Origin: Leucaena leucocephala | Taxonomy: Eukaryota; Streptophyta; Magnoliopsida; Fabales; Fabaceae | Assembly: GCA_037074615.1 (NCBI GenBank) | Contig: CM073560.1 | Coordinates: 937,501 to 1,001,500, forward strand | Reading direction: 5' to 3' | DNA: 64,000 nt | Program-made: the position numbers and the translations under genes | Shown here: positions 24,861 through 36,800 of the stretch, one piece after another | Position numbering within the stretch: the stretch's first letter is position 1 | Layout of the letters: the number at the start of each line of letters is the position of its first letter | Notes under the pieces: generated by a model | Databases searched by the model: none | Told to the model about the DNA's origin: nothing | Seen by the model: the letters and a program-made list of their open reading frames with translations, nothing else

Positions 24861-26648
24861 GGGAAAGCAAGCGTCGCGGGAGAAGGATTGGAAGAGTCTA
24901 GAAGGAGAACCAGAGAGAGAAAGCGAGACTGATATAATTGAGTAGAATACGATTGACCTGAGAGGCTAATATGGAATCGAGCTGTATCCCGAAGGGAGAT
25001 GAACTTCGAGGAAGAGAGAAAACTTAAAAATAAATAAATTCAATCAAATACTAAAAATAAAGAATATCCATTAAGAAACAACCCAGAAATTCCTTTTTTT
25101 AGTTATTGTCTTTACGAATAAAATATCGAAGTTTGTGAGGGCGCCGACGACAAACGATGAAACAATTAAAAATAAAATAAAATTAGGGTTAATAAAGTTC
25201 AATTTGTTTATTAAGAAATAAATGAAGTTCTACTGGCCTCATGTTATTAGGTGTTCAATTACAATTTTACACTATAACTAGGAGAGAGTGTCATTTTTGC
25301 CCTCGGTGATAGGAATTAGGAAAGATTAATTGAAATATAATAAATATATTATCTTAATAATAAAATAATAGGTGTGTAGTTGGAGTTACAATAAGGCCAA
25401 AAATTTAAATTAAAAAAAAAACTCTCTGTGCCACATGGGTTGCTTTTTGAATAAAAAAAAAAGAAGAAGAAAGAAAAGTTACCCCCTATTCGCAATGATA
25501 CAATATTTAAATTTAAATTAATTATCAAGTAATAATACTGGATAATACAGTTATACCAAAAAAGGGGTCCGTTTATTCCACTTTATTCGGTAAATTGTAT
25601 TGAATTATATATAAAATATGTTTAAAGGGAATCACTTGCGATATATCAATATCCAATCTTGTCACCTTAAAAATTTGAAAAAATTATTTATTGATTTGGT
25701 AGTATAGGACATTTATTTTAAATGATAATTTTTGTAATTGTTGAAATTAATATAAATTGATCTAAACTTTCTCTTTTGTTTCTTTCATCAATTTAAATTT
25801 GTTTACAAGAATCCTGAGCCGTTTATGTGAGAAGTAAATTAAAGATTGAAAAAATGACAATTAAATGATACTCTATTTTAAGTAAATTTTTGGAAGGCTT
25901 AAGAAGCTAATCATAATATGGATGAGTGGTTTAAAGAAGTCAAGTAGTCAATATAGATTTGATTGACGAGTTTTCTACAAAATCATTTATGTAATAGTAA
26001 GAAAAATTGGGGGAAACCCCATTGAAAGTTTTTTTTTTAAGAATGACCAAAATTAAAGTATTAATATTTGTATAAAATTTATAAAATATTAATACTATTT
26101 GTGTATATAAACTTATTAAGTGCTCTTTATCAATAAAATTTTTAATAGGATATAATATTTGGTTCTAGTATTTTGCCATAGTATGACATAAGCTTTTGTC
26201 CAAGAAAGGGCAAAAAAAGTAAAGTTCACTTACAACATTAAAACGATTTACCAAATGAAGCCATTTATGATCCCAAATAACCATGTAATCGCCAGGGAAA
26301 TTTTTACTTAATAATTCCAACTGCCACAATCAGAAGAATTACAAATAAAATCTGATGCTAAAAAAAATTAACACAAAAAATAAATAATGTATTTTTATTC
26401 TATAAGAATACGAGTTCAATTCCTACTATCATTGTGAGGGCTCTTTTAGTAAACAATCTCATAGATCTCCTATAAACGTTTTTTAAACTCTTATGTTGTG
26501 CCTTAAACTTAGTGGGGCCAACGCCGATCTCAAATAATTTTTTTTGTATAAAGAAACAAATAAAATCAGATTAAAAGTGTGTATGACTCTTTCTTTTACA
26601 TTTTTATTTTTTGAAAAAAAAATTGTTTTAAAAGACCGTAACTTTTTT

Positions 26649-26687
<39 letters not shown>

Positions 26688-26952
26688 AGAGGATTTGTTT
26701 CTTTTGTGTTGCCAACATATCCAAAAGATTTCAAGTTTTCAACCCTGATAACAATATCTATATCTTATCCTATGTTAAATTTAGTTATGCATTATCAATG
26801 CACACGTGCGTTTGGTCCCGAAAAAGAAGTTTTCGAAGTTCTTCCTTTGATCACAAGGTTCATATAAATAAATCGTTGGGCGTAGAAGACAACACAAGAA
26901 AAGAATTTAATGGAGACGGCAAGATAGTGAGATGCTGGATCCACGAATCTAA
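24861..26952. other. SGT1 promoter and AT-rich intergenic
   Basis: 24861-25030 is probably the 5' leader and promoter of SGT1. The rest is AT-rich with no supportable gene; a (TA)n microsatellite lies at 26654-26685. Confidence 0.45.
26654..26685. repeat. (TA)n microsatellite
   Basis: An uninterrupted TA dinucleotide run of about 16 units. Confidence 0.9.
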
Positions 26953-27596
26953 GGCATCATTTGGTTGGGAGTTTTTAGAAGAGAGGGGAAGAGAGGGGAG
27001 GGTATAAGCTTGTTTGATTCAAAAAATAGAGGAGAGGAGAGGGATACTTTTTTGTCATTTTTTGCTCCCTTCTCACCCAAAAATCGGAGGTTTTTAGAGG
27101 GGTGAGAGACTTTTATTTCTTTCTGATAAAATTGCCCATAACAATTTTTATATATTCCAATACTGCCCTCTGCAGAATTTTGCCAAACAACCATCTAGAC
27201 CGCCGACGAAGATTGTTGGAGAAAGAGATGCCGTGCGACTCTAAAACAGAATGATGGATGGGGGTAATGGATGATGCCAGCCTATGAATGATGTGGTGAA
27301 TGGGTGAGGAGAGGAGAAGTGGAGGTTGAGATGATGATGACGATGGCGGCGAGGACTCCGTGACTGAAGAAGAGAAATAAAGAAGAAGAGAAACTAAGGC
27401 CACCTGAATAATGAAAAATAAAAAAAAATCATAAATTATAAAAATAAAATAATAAGAAAAAAATTTAAATAAAATTATAAGGTTATATTTATCAATTTAT
27501 AATAAGCTCCCCTCTCCTATTTATCTCTCTTACCTTCCTCTACCCTTTCTTAAATTAACTTAACCTATCCTGCCATTGATTGAACCAAACATAGCC
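26953..27596. mobile_element. MITE, PIF/Harbinger-like, GAGG family (copy 1)
   Basis: 644 bp flanked by TAA on both sides (26950-26952 and 27597-27599). Terminal inverted repeats are imperfect: GGCATCATTTGGTT against AACCAAACATAGCC. Subterminal regions are purine-rich on one side (GAGAGGGGAAGAGAGG) and pyrimidine-rich on the other (CCCCTCTCC). Same family as 44340-45015. The open frames across it arise from these simple repeats; no transposase. Confidence 0.72.
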
Positions 27597-27599
27597 TAA

Positions 27600-28306
27600 A
27601 GCTGTCAATAACACATAATTTGTGACTGTTTTCCCTTCTTAGAGATTAGACAGAATCAAAATATCTTATCTCCCATTTTAACTTGATAATGTTTTTCTTT
27701 TTAAATAAAGAAAAACCACCTAATAACTCTTTCTTATCTTAAAAAAAAAATAAACGCTTTCCAATCTGATTACCTCTTCATCTTCATTCTTCATCATCAA
27801 ATCTCTCATCATATATACACATGCCTCTTGACCGTGTTCTTCAATTTCTTGCTCCCCTTTCCGTTCCCCTTTTTGCAGTACAACTGCGTGGATTCTTTAC
27901 TTCACCCCGTTTTTGGTAATTAATTGGCAAGTCTTTTCCTTTTTCCTTTCTCCTTTTTGTCTCCCTTTACTTTTCTTGTTCTAATCTCCATCATCATGCA
28001 TCATACCTGAGCAAATGGATATACATTTAAGGCAAAAAACAAAAAAAATTCATCACCATCAATTTATCAAGTTGCCCCAAAGCCGTGGATAGAGCTACAA
28101 GCTAATCGCACTTATATAAAACAAAGTAGAAGAGACAAGAATTTTTATTGTTATTCAGTTTTGATCAAGTTATTGGGGAGCCAAGACTTTCCTGTGACAA
28201 ACACTGTTCAATATGGAACTTCCTACATGTCAAAAAATTTACGGGGCAATATATGAAATAGACAAACCAAAGCACTGCTTAGCATATAGGCTATGGCTGC
28301 AGATCA
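27600..28306. other. Intergenic and 3' flank of the NDUFA5 gene
   Basis: Pyrimidine-rich and AT-rich sequence. No open frame worth calling. The end adjacent to 28307 should be the 3' UTR of the complex I subunit. Confidence 0.4.
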
Positions 28307-29753
28307 TCATGCCTTTGAGGTTGATTCACCATAGCTGAACACAGGAGTGTCTTTTTTGGGTTGAGAAGAAACAGCCTCCAGCGTCTTGAAAAATTCTCGA
28401 GGGAGAGGAGGAGGTCGATGGTAAAGAACGTGCTTAGGAGTTGGTGCATCATTCTCAACCACTTCACATTCATGATCATCTAATACACCCCATGGATTCC
28501 ACTCTGCGTTCAACATAAAGCATGAGCTTATATGTTAATCTCACATTTCACATTAGTCCTTAAGAGTGGATTCACATTATTCCATTAGAGACAGCTGAAA
28601 TCGCAACAATTCATCAAAGTAAAGATCTTTCACAATGCAAGACATATAATGGCCAGAGCCAGAATGATTTTATTTGCATGATGAAAGATATTATTCTTGG
28701 ATAAATGATGCCTACCAAATTGTCTAGTAAATCATCTTTACGCATGATTATGTCATGCCATATCTTGTAGTTACAGGTGTTGGCTGACAGAGGTTAAAGG
28801 GAGTTTCTGCATGGGCGAATTAATTGGGAGAGGTGAAAGCTTTGGAGAGGGCTGAGATGTGAAACAGGGAAGGGAAGGAAAAGGCTAAGGCAGCTAATGT
28901 AACAGCTAGGAGGTTGCTGGCTCTTCATTTGCCAGGTGAGTCTTCAGTATTTTCTGCAATTTTCATCTACTGCCATCTGAGTTTGAATTATTAGGAATTA
29001 GAAAGAACAAAAGAAAAAAGCCTAGAGAACTAGAACATCACAAGTTCTATCAAAAGGCAAACTCCACTTGTCAGGGAAATTTTTTCTCTTTTCTTTTCAT
29101 CAGTCGTCTATATATCACATCCTCTTCTTAAACTAGAGTATAACTAAGAAGTAGAGCAAAATCTTGGGAAGAAGAATTCATCAAACTTCACATTGAGACT
29201 TACGGAGAAAGAGAAGAGTGTTAAGCAGCTCAGTATCGCTTAAGCGAGGTCTCGAGTTCGAACCTTAGCGTATATACCATAGCCAAGTGCGAGAAGCAGG
29301 TTGGATCGGATGTGGGGCAAATACATTCATCACCAAAAATTACATCACCAAAAATAATTTTCTTGCCACCATCCATCAATGCCGATCATTATCACCAATC
29401 CCAACAGCAGAAAGAAAAGAGATATATCAACATTCAATACCGATCATTTTGCCAATGAGTGTGAGCTCATCCTGAGCCTCTTCGATGAGCTCCTCGACCA
29501 GGCCATAGCCAAGGCGCTTCTCGATCACTTCCCAATCCTCCTCTTCCTGGCAAACGTTGAGCCTCTGCCTTGTGAAGCTCTCTACGGCCTTACGGTAGCC
29601 TTCATCCTCAGGGACGGCCTGGATCTCCTTCAAGGTTTTGGTATAGAGGCCGATCAGAACCTCTCGAGCGTTCGGCACCACATCCAGCCCCACGATCCCC
29701 GTCATCTGCTTCACTTTGGCCATCAATGGCCATGCGATCGCGCGCAGGAACAT
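28307..29753 (-). CDS. Mitochondrial complex I subunit NDUFA5 (B13)
   Basis: Accessory subunit of the matrix arm of NADH:ubiquinone oxidoreductase. Two exons, 29753-29441 and 28503-28307, join in phase to 169 residues, the length I recall for the Arabidopsis protein. Conserved blocks: MFLRAI at the start, VKQMTGIVGLDVVPNAREVL, TLKEIQAVPEDEGYRKAVES, EEEDWEVIEKRLG, LIEEAQDELTLIGKMI, then WNPWGVLDDHECEV and ENDAPTPKH in exon 2. The frame is open further upstream with another ATG at 29795, but the family starts at MFLRAI, so 29753 is chosen. The intron (28504-29440) contains a SINE fragment. Confidence 0.94.
29214..29322 (+). mobile_element. SINE fragment in the NDUFA5 intron (copy 3)
   Basis: The plus strand reads the tRNA-like head of the same SINE as 18791 and 43007: AAGCAGCTCAGTATCGCTT, then the B-box GAGTTCGAACC. 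After about 29265 similarity weakens, with remnants such as CATAGCCAAGTGCGAGA and TTGGATCGGATGTGG. No tail or target duplication was found, so it is an old or truncated copy. Confidence 0.7.
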
Positions 29754-30257
29754 TTTTGAGAGTCCAATTTGCATCGCGCTTGATCGGTGTGTCATCTGTT
29801 TCGCCCTGTGTTGTCATTTGCTCTCTCATGTTCGAAGACGCTCCGACCCGAATGGCAATAGCAAATTAGGTCGGGGGTAAAATATTTTACCCTGTATTTT
29901 ATAAAATATTTTCTTTAACTTCTTTTATTGTAGTTCTAAATTAGTAAACTGTCCTAACCGAATGTTAAATATATTAAAAAAGCGAGCAGCACTATTTTCA
30001 ATTTTTGTGAATATATCTCTAAATTATTGTGCAAATTTTGGAAATTTTTGTGATACATATATACGTGGGAATTAGTGGATTTTTCTATATAATTCGTGAG
30101 AGAACCAAATATCAAATGCCTAAGAAAAGAAGGGCGTTTATTATAAGTACCTTCAAGTTGAAACTGATCCCTTCCACCTGCGCAATTTGGCCACATTTAT
30201 AGCAACGACCACGTACATTTTGTCATATATGTCACTCACCAGCCTAAAATAGGCATA
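29754..30257. other. NDUFA5 promoter and intergenic
   Basis: Sequence just above 29753 is the leader and promoter of the complex I gene. 29900-30257 is AT-rich and contains nothing I can assign. Confidence 0.4.
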
Positions 30258-32577
30258 TCAGAAGGATTTGTTGAGAAATATTAAGCTGCAAATTCCCCAA
30301 AATCCTGTGCTAAATCCGAGTGACAAACTGAAAATTTGACCATCTTCTGAATTTTCATCATCTGGATGATCTTGTTTTGGCCTTGTGGGGCATTTTGGAA
30401 GGGGAGCACCACATAGATGAGCAATTCCGGCATAAGCTGAGGGATCAAAGCTTTGAAGTTGAGTGCCATGTGGAATTTCTCCTGACAAATTGTTGTATGA
30501 TAAATCCATCACACCAAGACGATCCACTTGTGAAAGTTCTGAAGGAATGTGTCCACACAACTTGTTCCTTGACAAATCAAGAAATTCCAATGACTTTGGT
30601 TGCCCAATGGTGGTAGGGATTTGTCCGCTAAGCATATTTATTGAAATTTTTAAGGAAACCAATCCAACAAGATCCATCGGTTCGCTTGGAATTTCTCCCA
30701 TTAACATGTTGCTGGAGAGATCAATACGTTTGAGTAATCCCAATATACTTTGGTATTTGGACTCCTTACCTTTCCATACCAGTGACGCAATATCTTCTCT
30801 AGAGTCGAACATTTGAAACGGACCCAATCGTGGGTAAGAATTATAACTTATTGTTGCAACTGAATTTGTTTGATTCGCCAAAGCAGAAAGATGGTTGAGG
30901 CATTTTGGCAAACTTCCAGGGATTTTATTCATAGAAAGGTCAAGGATTTGAACTTGAGAGAGGATTACATATGTTAGGTGGCAAACTCCCAGAGAACATG
31001 TTGGACCTCAAAATAAAGACACGTAGCTTCTCAAGTCCATCCCCAATCCAATTCGGTATTATTCCCGAAGAATGATTTCCGACAACATCAAAAAGCACCA
31101 GCTCCGTGCACTTATTCAATGACTTAGGTACTTGACCAGAAAATTTATTGAATCCTAAATGTCAGGATTTATATCTTTTAAGGAACCCGTTGATGTTGGA
31201 ATTCTTCCAAAGAGGCTATTGTTTGCAACATTAAGAAATGCCAATCGTTCAAAATATTCCCAGCAATCGGGAAGCACTCCAGATAATTGATTGTTTGAGA
31301 GATCTAAAATACTTAAATTTACTATCTCGTTCGGACATAATAAAGTACTAGCATCAGTAAATTTATTGTTCGATAGATCCAACGACGTTAGCACTTTATG
31401 TGATAAATTTAATAGAATGAGCCCTCGAACAAATTCGAGCTAAAATCCATTTTATGGATAATATAAAGAGGATTTTGGACTTGAAAATTTTGCATTTGCC
31501 CACTAATTTGGTTGTGTGAAAGGTTTATGTGTTGAAATGTAAAATCCCAAAACCAGCTTGCATTGTATCAGAAATTTCAGCATTTGAAATATCTAAGTGA
31601 GAACATGACTTTTGGGTTCGAAGCCATGTTGGAAAGCCAGGGCCCAACTTACATGATCCTAAACCAATTTAGTCTAACTGAAAAGGGGGATTCCAATCTG
31701 GACTGATATTAAATGCTAAATCATTAGAAGACAAGTCCAAGTGTTCTAGCTGAGAGAGTCTTGAGAAATGAGTTTCAGATATGACACCATCTTGCAAGAA
31801 ATTATCAGCAATGGCTAACACCTTTAGCTTCGACAACAATCCAATGCTATCATTTAGAGTTCCATTGAGTTGATTGTTGCTGAGATATAAAGTTTCCAAA
31901 AATGGGAAGTGTGAAAAATCTAGTACTGATCCTGTAAATCGATTATGAGATAAATCTAAGGTTTGTAGTGATATGTTGGCACAATGGCTGAATGATGCAA
32001 CAAAGTCATCTAATTGGCCACTCAGAGAATTATTCCTTAGATTTAAAAGAGTTAAACTGCATAAAGCCAAGGATTTTGGTAAGCCGCCTTCAAGCTTGTT
32101 TCCGTCCAGGTATAGTGTTTGCAAGTGGGTCAAATATCCCAATTGGGAAGGTACGTTTCCTTTCAAATTTGCGTAAGAGAGATCGAGATATCCAATCTCT
32201 TCAAAGAAAGAATGGCGGTTGGGAATTGGGTTGGAGTGAAATTATTGCGAGCAAGTTCCAAATGAGTCAAATGATGCAATTCAGCCAATGATGGAGAGAT
32301 TCTACCTTCCAAATCGCGGCCAAGAAGATCGAGTCCAACAACATGGCCCGTTCGATTGTCACATGAAACATGATCCCAAGTGCAACAATCAGTTTGGTTC
32401 TCTGCAGTTCCCCAAGAAGAGAGGCAGCCATTGGAATCTACAAAGCCACGTTTGAGAGAAACAAGTGAGACTCTTTCCTTCTCTCTGCACTTCACAGCAG
32501 TGTTGCCAACTGCAAGTTCCCCATAAAAAATGCAGCAAAAGCACAAGGCATGCAACAACAAACCTCGTATATACCAT
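30258..32577 (-). pseudogene. LRR receptor-like protein (RLP) pseudogene
   Basis: Remains of a cell-surface LRR protein of the EIX-receptor type (no kinase). Signal peptide (MVYTRFVVACLVLLLHFLWG, from 32577), LRR N-cap with the paired cysteines of DCCTWDHVSCDNRTGH, many LRRs (LSGQIPTTIG, LDLSYNNLSGEIPHGTQLQ) and an acidic juxtamembrane segment (DHPDDENSEDG) are all present. The gene is broken. The signal peptide and N-cap lie in different frames; the frame changes near 32215; an in-frame TAA interrupts FQLD near 31672; it changes again before 31394 and before 30932; and the C-terminus stops at GICSLIFLNKSF instead of continuing to the usual cytosolic tail. Order and spacing of blocks are otherwise full length. 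An intact core promoter TATA remains. Confidence 0.88.
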
Positions 32578-32631
32578 CGTTAATATTATTTGTGTATACA
32601 GATGAGAATGTGAGAAAACAAGCAGGCCAAG

Positions 32632-32639
32632 TATTTATA
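32632..32639 (-). promoter_or_regulatory. TATA box of the RLP pseudogene
   Basis: TATAAATA on the minus strand, about 55-60 bases upstream of the start codon at 32577. It suggests that the pseudogene could still be transcribed. Confidence 0.5.
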
Positions 32640-33836
32640 GGCAAGTTTGTGTCTTCCGTGAAAGGGACATTGATATTTTTGGAGGATTCAGACTCTGAAT
32701 ATAACTTCAGAATGAAGAATGAAATACCCAGACCACTTCATTCAGAGGAGCCGTAACCAAGCTTGTACTTCTCGTTTCTTTTATTGTTTTTGGCTTTTCT
32801 TATTGGTTACTGTGAGAAAGCAACGACTTGTATATCTGAGATAGCGAGTTATGTACAATGATGTGAATTGAGTTTTGTTAATAAACTTTTGTCCGGCCAC
32901 TATAGTCTATACTTTTTGTTCTTATTGTATATCATTTTGTTCTCTTCTTTTTTGTTGTTGATGTGAGAAACATGTGTTGATGTTGGATATTAGAGACATT
33001 GGATCCCTGTGAAGGGACTGTGCATCACGTGTGAGAATACATACGAAGAATGATTTGAAATCGTTTACTACATCTACATGATGTCATTCTAACTTATTTT
33101 TATTTTTATTGTTTAAACAAACTCAAAACTATGTCATTTTTGTGTTTTTATTTGTCTAGTAGTTAGTTTTTCTTTATACACACACATATATGTATCAAAT
33201 ACACCCTTGTCGTTGGACTTGTTTCCAACTTTTATATGATTTTATGCAAAGTCTTTTTTATGAGCAAGCATTTTTTTGGTTGAGATAGAGAGTCTCTGAT
33301 CTTGTAGGAACTAGGGAGGGCTCTTTCTACTTCTTCTTTAATTTGTATACAATTTTTCATTAATCTTTGACATTCTTACACTTTTATTAATTGTATTTAC
33401 TTTTTTGCACTTTAAAATTTGTATTCTTTATGTTTCTGTACTTTTATTGTCTAGATTACTACCTGCGTTCTGACATTGTTTTAATTTATTATTCTTTATA
33501 TACGATGATTTTAGTGATTTGCAATATTTTATTTTTAATACATATTTCTTTAAATAGTTTTATTATGCACATCGCTGGCCCTTCGTGTTGTGTGGTCGTA
33601 TTTCAATATCTTTTGTTTTGGGGGGACAAGTGCGTTTTGGATATAAAGTTAACAAAGATGATATTCGCATTGATGCGACCAATCAGATTAAGAGAGGCGT
33701 CCAGATGGAGCGTGGGGGCGCTGTAAGATCATAGCCGAGCAAAGCCAACAGTGCCGCATCCTCGAGCACTCTTCCCTTGGGACTGGAAAAAATGCTCCTG
33801 GATAATATCATATTCTTCACAACTTGAACTCCCGAC
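32640..33836. other. Intergenic between divergent genes
   Basis: AT-rich; no gene recognised. The final 200 bases are probably the promoter and leader of the plus-strand gene that follows. Confidence 0.4.
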
Positions 33837-33858
33837 GATGATGATAATCGAACCAACC

Positions 33859-36800
33859 ATGGCCGTCCGATTCTCCGCCCCCGGCGTACCTCGTACTCTC
33901 TCTCTCTCGTTATCTCTGAACCCTTTTCTTTGCTCATTTGTATTTTTCCAAATGCTTTCATTGCTCCGATGATTGCTGTTTAGGCTCTGAAAGCTACCAT
34001 GCTTGAAACGGCAAGATCAGGAAGTTAGCTTTTTGCAATGTTATAGTCCTCAGTCTTCACAGCTCACAACTCTAGTCTATACTGCATTGAGCATTCTATT
34101 GGGTGTCAAAAATGGAGAAGTGATAAATGTATTCGGACATATTCCTCTTTTGTAGATAACCGTTCAATGTGGAGCACAGATGATGTGAACGGGCCAGTCA
34201 ATGCGGCTTCCTCCCGTGTTGTTCGTGCCTGCAGTCTTGACGCGCCATGGTACTCAGACCTCACTTTCTGTGACTTACTATCCTCCTGAGTATGTGCCCA
34301 TGTGAAATTGAAAATTTAGTCTTGAAAGATTGAAACTTTAATGAATAAGGGCTGAAAAGTAGTGCCATCTCAGCTTATTTCAAGTTTCTCAATAAAATAA
34401 GGATCAAACATAACATATGAGAACTCATACTAAACAATCCCAGGAAAGAAATTTCCTTTGAGAAACTTATCACTGAAGAGACCAATGAGCTTGGTAGTCA
34501 AACTTTGTTGATTAGACTGACTTGTTGAACTAATTGGACCATGTCTTCAGCCACGCAGAATGCCACTTCCCTACCTTTTCATGGTTTTTGTTAAAGCTTC
34601 TTGAAAACGTGGTGATGATTATGATTTCCTAAAACGTAAGATTTTGAACTGTCTTATCTTTACCCCATAACGTTCTGGTTAAAAATTTGCGTACCAGTCA
34701 TTTATAACAGCACAAAATTTTATCGGAGGGAAATTATAATGGATACTATAAATACGCAGGGGTAAAAAATCCACTGGGACTCTCTTCACAAGACGGAACA
34801 AATTTGTAAAGAATAGAATTCAAGCATCAGCTGAGGGTCCTGTGGAGTCAAATGGAAAGGCGTCTTATCATCCATTTGAGGAATATGCTAGTCCAGCATT
34901 AGAGAATGGTGGAGATGCCAGACTTACTACAGCAGAAACAAGTAGGACAATTATTGAGGTATTTTCCCCCCTTTGGTACATGATGGCATACAGGATTGAA
35001 CTTAGGAAGTGATGTAAACTACTAGAATAAATTGAAGCTGGAAAAGTTTTTATTGGTTGACATACCAATGACAGCAAGAGAGATAACTCAAGAGAGATAA
35101 CCAGAAAACTATGAGAGGTTTTGTATAATATTCTTGCTTGTATTGCTTCGTTGTTGTGTTACATATATATACACATATGAGATGATTCTAGAGACTGATT
35201 TATGGGGATCTTATAATATGTACAATAAATGCAAATCACCCATTATCCTCCTAATTAATAGATTCTCCTATAATCCCTCCTATTATCTCTCCATTTAATG
35301 CTAATATTTACAACACTCCCCCTCAAGTTGGAACATAGATATTTATCATGTCCAACTTGCTAACCAGATATTCGAATTTATCTCGGGTCAACCCTTTTGT
35401 AAGCACATCTGCTGTTTGTTCTTTTGAAGGAATGTATTTGAGATCAATTGTCTTTGCATCAATCTTCTCTCGTATGAAGTGCCTGTCAATCTCTACATGT
35501 TTTGTCCTATCATGCTGGATTGGGTTATGTGACATGTTGATAGCTGCCATGTTGTCTGAGTGTAATCTAATAGGTAGTTTCATCGGCATTCTCAATTCTT
35601 CTAATACCCGCTTTACCCACAGACCTTCACAGATTCCAAGAGCTATAGCTCTAAACTCAGCTTCAGCACTACTTCTAGCAACCACACTTTGCTTTTTACT
35701 ACGCCAAGTGACTAGATTTCCCCATACATAGGTAACATAACCTGAGGTGGACCTCCTATCATCTTGATCACCTGCCCAGTCAGCATCTGTTAACATCTCT
35801 ACACTTCTTTTATCAGATTTTTTAAACAAGAGGCCTAACCCAGGAGAGCCCTTCAAGTATTTAAGAATTCTGTAAACTTCATTTAAGTGCTTTTGTTTGG
35901 GGTCATGTGAATGTTGACTCACCACACTAACAGCATAAGCAATGTCTGGTCGAGTATGAGATAAGTAGATTAATTTTCCTACCATGCGCTGATATCTCCC
36001 CATATCTACAGCTTTTCCTAGGTCTTCATCATCGCTGATTTTATCGGCCCGTATCGGAGTATCACTTGGTCTGCAGCCAAGCATACCTGTTTCTTCTAAG
36101 AGATCTAGTATGTACTTCTTCTGCGAGATACTGATCCCTTTTTTAGATCTGGCGACCTCCATACCTAGGAAATACTTCATTTGTCCTAGGTCTTTAACCT
36201 GGAATTCTTTATTCAGTGCTTTCTTGACCCTGTCAATCTCTGTTGGATCATCACCTGTGAGAACAATGTCATCGACATATACTGCCAATACCACAATTTT
36301 TCCATTTAGATTCTTGAAGAATAGGGTGTGATCACTCTGTCCCTGTGTATAGGTTTGAGCTTTGAGTACCCTGGTGAATCTCTCAAACCAAGCTCGAGGA
36401 GATTGTTTTAAGCCGTACAATGATTTCTTTAGTCTGCACACTTGATTTTCCTTTCTTCCAGGGAATCCAGGAGGCATTTTCATGTATACTTCTTCCTTCA
36501 ATTCCCCATTTAAGAATGCATTTTTGACATCCATCTGGTGCAGAGGCCAGTCTAGATTAGCAGCCAGGGAGAATAAGATCCTGATGGTATTTAGCTTGGC
36601 CACTGGTGCAAACGTCTCAGTGTAGTCCATGCCATAAACTTGAGTGAAACCCTTCGCCACTAATCTTGCTTTATACTTATCAAGGCTCCCATCAGCGCAA
36701 TATTTTGGGGTGAACACCCATTTGCAGCCTACAGCTTTCTTGCCTTTAGGCAGCTCCACTACTTCCCATATTTTGTTGCTTTCCAGGGCCTCCATTTCTG

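Noticed and set aside
26949..27403. Minus-strand frames of 81 and 96 codons
   Set aside because: They lie on the GA/CT-rich arms of a MITE and translate to simple Ser/Pro/Leu sequence.
33391..33726. 111-codon frame rich in Phe, Leu, Tyr
   Set aside because: It is composed of AT-rich intergenic sequence with no domain; hydrophobicity follows from T-rich codons.
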